Below, one piece after another: positions 6,910-11,683 of a stretch of 11,683 bases of DNA. The stretch covers positions 1 through 11,683 of the forward strand of contig DASWED010000092.1 in assembly GCA_036394995.1 (NCBI GenBank), written 5' to 3'. The stretch is from DASWED01 sp036394995 (GTDB lineage: Bacteria > Actinomycetota > UBA4738 > JACQTL01). The first letter of the stretch is position 1, and every line of letters starts with the position of its first letter. Both the position numbers and the translations under genes were made by a program. The notes under the pieces were generated by a model. That model did no database searches, had not been told where the DNA came from, and saw nothing but the letters and a program-made list of their open reading frames with translations.

Positions 6910-7626
6910 CTACAGCTCCGCGATCTTCCTGAGGCCCGACACGTTCTTCAGCACGTAGCGGCGTTCGACCCTCTCGACCAACCCCCGGCGCTGGAACTCC
7001 GACAGGATCCTCGTGATGTTCTCCCGGGAGCCCCCGCACAGGCTGGCCAGGTCCGCGTGCGTGACGACGCTGGGCACCACCACGCCATCGGCCGGCAGGT
7101 CGTCGAGCGATGGCGACACGAGCTGGAGGAGCCGCTTGGCCACCCGGCCCTTGAGGTCCAGGAACAGCAGGTCCTCCATGAACGCCTCGTGAGCCTGGAC
7201 CTGCCGGGCCAGCGCCCGGAGCAGCGCGCCGGAGACCTTGGGCTGCGCCGCGAGGAAGTCCAGGAACACCTCGCCCTCCACCCCCCACACCGTGCTGTCC
7301 TCGAGGGCCACGGCCGCGGCCGTTCGGGGCATCTGGCCGAGCACCCCCAGCTCCCCGAAGAACTGGTGGCTCTCGAGGGTCGTGTGGAGCTGCCGGTGGC
7401 CGGTCACCGAGAGCGACGAGATCTCGACGCGTCCCTCGGTCAGGTAGTGCACGTTCGGCGAGGCGTCGCCCTGGTGGAACAGGTAGGTTCCGCGCCGATA
7501 GTGCCGGATGGAACCCTTGCCGGCCAGGCCCCTGATGGTGGCGGCGGGAACGCCGGCCAGGATGGGCGCCGTGGACATGGCCGACACGAGGCCGTCCAGC
7601 GTCGCAGCGTCCCCCACGGCAGCCAT
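6910..7626 (-). CDS. CRP/FNR-family transcription regulator with cyclic-nucleotide-binding domain
   Basis: 238 aa from the ATG at 7626; the frame is open to 7710, but that start would sit directly beside a terminator-like hairpin. TAGGCT (7640-7635) ends 8 nt before the ATG, suggesting a leaderless start. An N-terminal cNMP-binding beta-barrel (about 20-130) has a phosphate-binding cassette FGELGVLGQMPRTAAA (90-105) with Glu91 and Arg101 retained. A dimerisation helix (about 125-160) and a winged HTH (about 188-225) follow. The recognition helix GGSRENITRILSEF (198-211) keeps Arg-Glu...Arg (201, 202, 206), the triad with which E. coli CRP reads TGTGA half-sites. No Fe-S cysteines of FNR type are present. 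It lies downstream of an array of CRP-like palindromes and is its natural candidate reader, though the ligand (cAMP, cGMP or none) is not shown by the sequence. Confidence 0.9.
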   Translation of the reverse strand: MAAVGDAATLDGLVSAMSTAPILAGVPAATIRGLAGKGSIRHYRRGTYLFHQGDASPNVHYLTEGRVEISSLSVTGHRQLHTTLESHQFFGELGVLGQMPRTAAAVALEDSTVWGVEGEVFLDFLAAQPKVSGALLRALARQVQAHEAFMEDLLFLDLKGRVAKRLLQLVSPSLDDLPADGVVVPSVVTHADLASLCGGSRENITRILSEFQRRGLVERVERRYVLKNVSGLRKIAEL

Positions 7627-7712
7627 GCCCGGGGAGCCTACCGAACCGCCCCGCCCGGATGGAAGCGACCCATGTACCGGAGTCTCGCTCCTCGGAACGA
7701 CCCCGCGCAACG

Positions 7713-7755
7713 CGAACGCGGGTCCGGAGGGACTTCTGATCCGGACCCGCGTTCG
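7713..7755 (-). terminator. Perfect 16-bp stem hairpin after the lysine-rich small gene
   Basis: CGAACGCGGGTCCGGA (7713-7728) and TCCGGACCCGCGTTCG (7740-7755) are perfect reverse complements separated by an 11-nt loop. The hairpin begins 23 nt after the stop of the 39-aa gene and lies before the CRP-family gene on the same strand. There is no following T-run, as is common for terminators in high-GC actinobacteria. It probably ends the small-gene transcript and isolates the regulator. It could also act from the + strand because it is symmetric. Confidence 0.75.
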
Positions 7756-7778
7756 GGAGAACTTCGGTGCGGCGGTTG

Positions 7779-7898
7779 CTAGGCCTTCTTGAACTTCTTC
7801 ATCTTCTTGAGGGAGACGCGCGCGGCGGGCGTCTTGGCGTCGGACTTCTCCGACTTCTTCTCCGAAGGAGCCTTCGGAGTCACCTTCTTGTCTGCCAT
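7779..7898 (-). CDS. 39-aa lysine-rich basic small protein, unknown function
   Basis: A short gene with an exceptionally good ribosome-binding site: AGGAGGTGAAGAAC directly precedes the ATG at 7898. The product begins MADKKVTPKA and ends SLKKMKKFKKA. Thirteen of 39 residues are Lys (4, 5, 9, 14, 15, 18, 22, 31, 32, 34, 35, 37, 38). There is no Cys and no membrane segment. The first 25 residues look disordered (Lys/Glu/Pro/Ser). The last 12 could form a strongly cationic helix, suggesting binding to RNA, DNA, ribosome or acidic membrane. It is preceded by four CRP-like operator palindromes and followed by a strong hairpin, so it appears to be a discrete, regulated transcription unit. I do not recognise a family. 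The perfect SD, operator array and terminator are the arguments that it is real. Confidence 0.72.
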   Translation of the reverse strand: MADKKVTPKAPSEKKSEKSDAKTPAARVSLKKMKKFKKA

Positions 7899-7981
7899 GT
7901 TCTTCACCTCCTGGGGTGCGGGCCCCGTGGGTTGGTGGTCAACCTCTGCGCGCATCCTCGCCCTCCGGGACCCGCCAGGTC

Positions 7982-8067
7982 TGTGACCGTCGTCACCAAC
8001 CCGGATGTGTCCTCCGTCACCGAACCACGGTGACGCCGGTCACCCACTCGATGTGACGCGCGTCACA
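7982..8067. promoter_or_regulatory. Array of four CRP-type palindromic operators at 23-24 bp spacing
   Basis: Four 16-bp sites follow TGTGA-N6-TCACA: TGTGACCGTCGTCACC (7982-7997), TGTGTCCTCCGTCACC (8006-8021), GGTGACGCCGGTCACC (8029-8044) and TGTGACGCGCGTCACA (8052-8067, a perfect palindrome). Start-to-start distances are 24, 23 and 23 bp, a near-constant period of a little over two helical turns, so bound dimers would lie on roughly the same face. The array is 84-169 bp upstream of the 39-aa gene and just after the end of the protease/zinc-finger operon. The CRP-family regulator two features downstream has a compatible recognition helix. The middle two sites are less perfect and may be lower affinity. 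Confidence 0.72.
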
Positions 8068-8098
8068 CACCTGGGCGCCTGGGCGACCTGCGCGTTCG

Positions 8099-8308
8099 TC
8101 AATCGAGCTCGGGGACGTCGAGGGGGTCGGGGCGCGGGGTGCAGACGCCGCAGTACAGGGCGTCCTCGACCACCAGGACCTTCGTGGTCTCCTGTGATCG
8201 GTACACCTCGAGGATGAACGGGTGGATCTGGACGTGGTCCTCGCAGATCCCCCGGCCGCAGAACCGGCAGGACCCCACCGCGGTTCGCTTGCAGTGCCAG
8301 CAGTCCAT
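8099..8308 (-). CDS. 69-aa cysteine-rich zinc-finger protein (B-box/AN1-like)
   Basis: The start at 8308 follows GAGGAGACCG immediately upstream, and the ATG lies 8 nt after the stop of the membrane protease gene, so the two are translationally linked. The pattern C3-x2-C6-x7-C14-x2-C17-x4-C22-x2-H25-x3-H29 resembles a cross-brace B-box/AN1-type zinc module able to hold two zinc ions. A further CxxC (Cys53, Cys56) sits near the C-terminus, and an acidic tail (PDPLDVPELD) ends the protein. A short beta-prone segment (about 31-50) separates the two cysteine groups. There is no signal peptide, so it is cytoplasmic. Its job is unknown. Coupling suggests it works with the protease, perhaps as an adaptor or protein-binding finger. 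Confidence 0.85.
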   Translation of the reverse strand: MDCWHCKRTAVGSCRFCGRGICEDHVQIHPFILEVYRSQETTKVLVVEDALYCGVCTPRPDPLDVPELD

Positions 8309-8316
8309 CGGTCTCC

Positions 8317-10479
8317 TCAGTGATGCTGGGTCCGATCCGCGCTGGGCTGCTTCAGGAGGCCCTTGCGGAACGTCCCGGCAACCAGGCGGTCGAACCCGGC
8401 GCGGTCCAACCGGAATGCCCGGACCGGAGTGTAGGCGACCACGGTCGCGGTCCGGGGGACATCGAGCAGCAGCGCGATCTGGCCCACGTACTCGCCGGCC
8501 CCCGCCGTGTCGACGCGCTCGCCGTCGACCACCACGCTGACCTTGCCCGCGGCGATCGCGAAGAAGTCGTCGCCCACCTCGCCCTGCTGCATCAGCACCT
8601 CGCCGGGCGAGAGGTTCACCCACTCCCCGTGCTCGACCAGCTCGTTGAGCTGGGCCGAATCCAGGTGCGAGAACGCCGGCATGGCCCCCAGCTCCCCGAG
8701 CTGCTGGAGGGAGGGGACGAACTCCGGAACGTCGGTCATGTTCGCCAGCAGCCGGCCGAACGTCGAGCGGTCCACCTGGAACAGCTCGCTCTCCCCGGTG
8801 GCGCGGGCCGTGGCGGAGCGGGCGGTCTGCATGAGCAGGGCCAGCTCGCCGAACGACTCCCCGCGATGGAGCGTCTTCATCACGCGCTCCTGGCCCGTCG
8901 ACTCGTCCTCCTCCACGATCTGGATCTCGCCCTTGCGGACCACGTAGAAGGCGTCCGCAGCGTCACCCTGGCGGAAGACGGCCTTCCCCTTCGGGTACTC
9001 GCGCAGCCTCATCCGGCCGGCCAGGTCGTTGAGGACCTCGCCGGGGATGTCCCCGAAGGCCGGCAGCGCGTCGATCATCTCGGCCGCCTCCACGCGCCAT
9101 TTCAACTGCAACCGGAACCGGATGCCCCGGTACCACGACCGGAGCTGCCTGAGCACCGCTCCCAGCAGGTTCAGGGCCCCCCGGATGAGCGGACCCAGGA
9201 CGAACAACCCCAGCGCCACCAGGATGATCTTGCTGGTCAGCCCTCCTCGCCACAGCCGCCGGACCAGACCACCGAAGATGGTCTCCCAGAAGAAGTACGC
9301 CGTGTAGAACGAGAACAGCGTGAAGATCGTCCCCAGGATCGCGTAGGCGGCGAGCCCCACCTCCTGCTTCTTCCACCGCTCGCGGTGGCGGATCTTGTGC
9401 CACAGGTCATGGCGGAGGAACGAGAGCGAGCGGGGCCGCAGGTCCGGCACGTCGATGGCCTCTGCCAGCAGCCAGTACCCGTCCAGCTCCAGCAGGGGGA
9501 TGAGGTTCATGAGGATCGACAGGTACGTGATCACCGCGAACCGGTAGAACGTCTCGGCCAGGAACCATCCGGGGGAGGCCCACGCCACGAGGGAGACCAC
9601 GGCGGCCAGGATCATGTCGGCGTAGGGTCCCGCCGCCGACTGCGTGAGGCGGGCCCGCTTGTCCAACATCAGGACGTCGGTGCTCTCGACGAAGAACGCC
9701 GGCGACCCGAAGTAGATCAGGAACCCGGCGCTCTTGATGTGACGGCCGTGGCGGACAAGCACCAGCGCGTGCCCGAGCTCGTGCACGAACACCGCGACGA
9801 AGTCGAGCACCAGCAGCAGCACGAACCCCAGCGCCAGGGACTTCCCGGCCAGGCTGAACCGGTGGGAGCCCGCCGTGTCCACGAACGCCGCGAACCCCGC
9901 CACGGACGCCACCGCGGTGAGCGCCAGGACCCATCTGTTGAAGAAGACCTTCAGGCCGTGGCGGTACAGCCATTGCACCAGCCTGTCGGCCCCGTTCCAC
10001 TCGATCGAGAGCGTCCGGCCGAAGGTCCGGGCCTTCCTCCTGGCCAGCGAGGCCGTGTCCATGGACTCCTTCACCGCGGCGTCCACGTCCTGGAACCTCG
10101 TCGTGAGGAAGTTCGCCTCGTACAGGCTCTTGACCATGGCGGCGACGCTCTCGAGCTCCAGGGTCCCCCTGTCCTCGAACCGTTCGAGCACGATCTCCTT
10201 CACGGTGCGCGTGCCGTCCATGAGCGCCAGCAGCTCCAGGTCCGGTGGGGCCAGCTGGATGTGGATCTGGTCGCGCGGATTTGCGATCACCGCATAGTCG
10301 TTGCCCCATCGGAGCTTCTGGACCACCGTCTCGATGTCCTCCGCGAGCTTCGGTCGGTACAGCGCGGGGTCCACCAGCTCGGACAGCCGGCGCCACACGT
10401 CCGTCGACGACGTCGGGGTGGCTTTGATGGCGGCGTCCAGCCGGTCGAAGAACGTCGGGCGAGCCGCGTTCTCCGTCAT
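8317..10479 (-). CDS. M50 site-2-type membrane protease with PqqD-like N-terminus and two cyclic-nucleotide-binding domains
   Basis: 720 aa from ATG 10479, which overlaps the upstream stop as ATGA and has GAGGA nearby; the open frame extends to 10866 but is unsupported there. Residues about 55-126 form a PqqD-like winged domain (LRWGNDYAV...LAPPDLELLALMDGTRTV...NFLT). The integral-membrane M50 core (about 180-440, some six helices) carries the zinc motif HELGH (233-237) and the third ligand in LELDGY (Asp333), so it should be an active intramembrane metalloprotease. Two cNMP-binding domains follow. The first (about 471-580) has FGELALL...RSATA (543-558) with all canonical ligand contacts. The second (about 600-705) has VGQIALL...RTATV (665-680), with Gln for the ribose-binding Glu. 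Inferred role: regulated intramembrane proteolysis tuned by a cyclic nucleotide. Substrate unknown. Confidence 0.9.
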   Translation of the reverse strand: MTENAARPTFFDRLDAAIKATPTSSTDVWRRLSELVDPALYRPKLAEDIETVVQKLRWGNDYAVIANPRDQIHIQLAPPDLELLALMDGTRTVKEIVLERFEDRGTLELESVAAMVKSLYEANFLTTRFQDVDAAVKESMDTASLARRKARTFGRTLSIEWNGADRLVQWLYRHGLKVFFNRWVLALTAVASVAGFAAFVDTAGSHRFSLAGKSLALGFVLLLVLDFVAVFVHELGHALVLVRHGRHIKSAGFLIYFGSPAFFVESTDVLMLDKRARLTQSAAGPYADMILAAVVSLVAWASPGWFLAETFYRFAVITYLSILMNLIPLLELDGYWLLAEAIDVPDLRPRSLSFLRHDLWHKIRHRERWKKQEVGLAAYAILGTIFTLFSFYTAYFFWETIFGGLVRRLWRGGLTSKIILVALGLFVLGPLIRGALNLLGAVLRQLRSWYRGIRFRLQLKWRVEAAEMIDALPAFGDIPGEVLNDLAGRMRLREYPKGKAVFRQGDAADAFYVVRKGEIQIVEEDESTGQERVMKTLHRGESFGELALLMQTARSATARATGESELFQVDRSTFGRLLANMTDVPEFVPSLQQLGELGAMPAFSHLDSAQLNELVEHGEWVNLSPGEVLMQQGEVGDDFFAIAAGKVSVVVDGERVDTAGAGEYVGQIALLLDVPRTATVVAYTPVRAFRLDRAGFDRLVAGTFRKGLLKQPSADRTQHH

Positions 10480-10688
10480 CGATCGTCCTCGGCCCGCTCG
10501 TCGTCCAGATGGCGCTGGATGATCGCGTACACCGAGGGCCGGGCGCGGGCCCGGGCCGCTCGGCCGGAGAACAGGTTCCCGACGAAGGCACCGACGAACA
10601 GGGCGGCAGCAACCCCCACTCCGATCGTCCACCAGGTGGAGGCCTTCAGCAGCAGGCCGACGATCGCAGCCCCCCAACACGGTTCCAT
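10476..10688 (-). CDS. 70-aa single-pass membrane protein in the protease operon
   Basis: The start at 10688 is preferred over 10724 because AGGA lies 9 nt upstream and it begins at the hydrophobic region. A long hydrophobic stretch (about residues 5-40, AAIVGLLLKASTWWTIGVGV... onward) is followed by an Arg-rich segment GRAARARARPSVYAIIQ and an acidic tail ending ERAEDDR. This charge pattern predicts a short periplasmic N-terminus and a cytoplasmic C-terminus. The stop overlaps the protease start codon by 4 bp (ATGA), so the two are coupled. No family is recognised. It may be an accessory subunit or a substrate of the M50 protease, since single-pass proteins are the usual substrates. Confidence 0.75.
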   Translation of the reverse strand: MEPCWGAAIVGLLLKASTWWTIGVGVAAALFVGAFVGNLFSGRAARARARPSVYAIIQRHLDDERAEDDR

Positions 10689-10801
10689 TGCCGGGATCCT
10701 GACTCCTGGGTGGTGGGCGGGCAAGTGGTCCCGAATCTTCCCCCGCGTATCCCCCGTTCGGGCTCAAGTGAGACCTTCGACCGTCCGATTCGAACGGCCA
10801 A

Positions 10802-10828
10802 GGGTGATCGACCGGATCACCCGGTCGA
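10802..10828 (+). promoter_or_regulatory. Two overlapping inverted repeats just upstream of the 48-aa gene
   Basis: GGGTGATC (10802-10809) pairs with GATCACCC (10815-10822), and TCGACCGG (10808-10815) pairs with CCGGTCGA (10821-10828). Both have 8-bp perfect arms and 5-nt spacers, and they share bases, so only one stem could form at a time in RNA. They end 2 nt before the Shine-Dalgarno (GGGAG, 10831-10835). They may be overlapping protein-binding operators or a small structural switch controlling ribosome access. Confidence 0.5.
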
Positions 10829-10842
10829 CAGGGAGCACGATC

Positions 10843-10989
10843 ATGCGGCGGATGCAGATCCAGCACCGAACCGGCCCCCGGAGGGACGATTCGGACCGCG
10901 TGCTGCCCCTCGACCCCCGGGACCCCGCCGTGCTCCGCGCCAAGCAGCTCAAGCGCAGCGCCCCGCTCGCCGGCAAGGCCTCCCGGTAG
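10843..10989 (+). CDS. 48-aa basic small protein, unknown function
   Basis: AGGGAG with 7-nt spacing precedes the ATG. The product is rich in Arg and Asp, with RMQIQHRTGPRRDDSDRVLP then LDPRDPAVLRAKQL, and ends in a basic tail. There is no signal peptide, cysteine or membrane segment. The 'LPLDPRDPxVLRAK' core looks like a conserved small-protein motif that I have an impression of from other actinobacteria but cannot name. Divergent from the membrane-protease operon (154 nt between starts) and upstream of the MFS gene on the same strand. Its antisense neighbour at this spot shows no comparable start signals. Moderate confidence because it is short. Confidence 0.55.
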   Translation: MRRMQIQHRTGPRRDDSDRVLPLDPRDPAVLRAKQLKRSAPLAGKASR

Positions 10990-11132
10990 TCTCCCGCCGG
11001 CTCGCCTTTCTGCCCCGTCCGGAATTTCGCCGGCGTGTCAGTGGGTTGTGCGTTCAATAGGCTCTCCCGGCTCGCCGGTCGGCATGTTCCGGTGGGCCGT
11101 GATGCAAACGAGAGACGAAGGGGATCCGGCCA

Positions 11133-11683
11133 ATGTCCGAGGAACAGGTGACCGACCGCAGGAAGTGGCTGTCGCTGGTGCTGCTGGGGGCGACGCAGTT
11201 CATGGTGGTGCTCGACGTGGCGATCGTGAACGTCGCGCTCCCGACCATCCAGCGAGCGCTGAGCTTCTCCTCCGGGAGCATCCAGTGGGTCAGCACGGCC
11301 TACGCCATCACATTCGGCGGCCTCCTACTGCTCGGGGGTCGGGCCGCCGACCTCATCGGGCGCAAGCGGATGTTCATGATCGGGCTGGTCCTGTTCTCCG
11401 GGGCGTCGCTGGCCTGCGGGTTGTCGACGTCGAGCGGCCTGCTCATCGCGGCGCGGGCCCTGCAGGGCATCGGCGCCGCGATCATCTCCCCCGCGGCGCT
11501 GTCCATCCTCGTGACGACCTTCAAGGAGGGCGCCGAACGGAACAAGGCCCTGGGCATCTGGGGCGGGATCGCGGGCTTCGGCGGGGTGGCCGGGGTCCTG
11601 CTCGGCGGGATCCTGGTCGACTCCCTGGGGTGGCGGTGGATCTTCTTCATCAACGTGCCGGTGGGCGCACTGGTGATCCTGGC
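11133..11683 (+). CDS. MFS drug exporter of the DHA2 (EmrB/QacA, 14-TM) type, 3' end outside the window
   Basis: The first 183 residues are present; the gene continues past the edge. AAGGGG precedes the ATG by 10 nt. The N-terminal helix contains VVLDVAIVNVALPTI (about 25-39), the motif D1 with an intramembrane Asp that typifies DHA2 proteins. The loop 2-3 motif A reads GRAADLIGRKRMF (about 69-81). RALQGIGAAIISP follows in helix 4 and motif C is present as GGIAGFGGVAGVLLGGILVD in helix 5, the antiporter signature. WRWIFFINVPVG follows in helix 6, again as in EmrB-type exporters. Proton-coupled efflux of a drug or other amphiphile is expected, substrate not predictable. No adjacent TetR-type regulator is visible upstream within the window. 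Confidence 0.92.
   Translation, partial: MSEEQVTDRRKWLSLVLLGATQFMVVLDVAIVNVALPTIQRALSFSSGSIQWVSTAYAITFGGLLLLGGRAADLIGRKRMFMIGLVLFSGASLACGLSTSSGLLIAARALQGIGAAIISPAALSILVTTFKEGAERNKALGIWGGIAGFGGVAGVLLGGILVDSLGWRWIFFINVPVGALVIL

Noticed and set aside
7779..7898. Reading the 39-aa peptide as a RiPP precursor processed by the PqqD-like/M50 protein
   Set aside because: No Cys, no leader/core boundary and no maturase or transporter nearby. The PqqD-like part is fused to a site-2-type protease, where such domains occur outside RiPP pathways.
8320..10989. A very long + strand open frame opposite the membrane protease gene
   Set aside because: It mirrors the codon bias of the opposite strand, encodes Arg/Gln/Glu/His-rich sequence with no domain, and lacks a ribosome-binding site. 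Only its last 147 nt (10843-10989) look genuine.
1..11683. tRNA, rRNA or CRISPR arrays
   Set aside because: No cloverleaf, rRNA-like or spaced-repeat sequence was recognised on either strand by eye.

Overview
The window is very GC-rich with short, gene-dense spacing and several candidate leaderless starts, which fits an actinobacterial chromosome, probably an uncultured lineage. The class cannot be fixed from sequence alone. No plasmid, phage or ribosomal markers are visible.

Layout. (1) 1-1229: a stand-alone MreB-type actin gene on the + strand. (2) 1233-3826: a molybdenum-cofactor block. On the - strand is a fused MogA/MoaB-XdhC protein followed 3 nt later by a 70-aa membrane protein. Divergently on the + strand is moaA. 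(3) 3885-6786: a region marked by gene decay. It holds an internally deleted IS110-family transposase remnant, a 734-aa secreted protein made of about 14 'WAVG...HWNGTRW' repeats (predicted beta-propeller), and a frameshifted Mrr_N restriction-endonuclease fragment. (4) 6910-10688: a - strand cyclic-nucleotide-themed block. In transcription order it has a 70-aa one-helix membrane protein, a 720-aa M50 site-2-type protease with a PqqD-like N-terminus and two C-terminal cyclic-nucleotide-binding domains, a 69-aa zinc-finger protein, a regularly spaced array of four CRP-type palindromes, a 39-aa lysine-rich protein with a near-perfect Shine-Dalgarno, a strong hairpin, and a CRP/FNR-family regulator. 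(5) 10843-11683: a 48-aa small protein behind two overlapping inverted repeats, then the 5' part of a DHA2-type MFS exporter that runs off the window.

How it fits together. The Moco genes supply the first step (MoaA), the MPT-adenylylation-type step (Mog domain) and the maturation/sulfuration chaperone step (XdhC domain) for a molybdenum hydroxylase not present here. The most notable unit is region 4. Both the membrane protease and the transcription factor carry cyclic-nucleotide-binding folds. The regulator keeps the Arg-Glu...Arg recognition-helix pattern of E. coli CRP, and four TGTGA-N6-TCACA-like sites with 23-24 bp periodicity lie between them, upstream of the lysine-rich small protein. 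I infer a possible cyclic-nucleotide-responsive intramembrane-proteolysis and transcription locus. No cyclase or protease substrate is visible, so the ligand and target are unknown.
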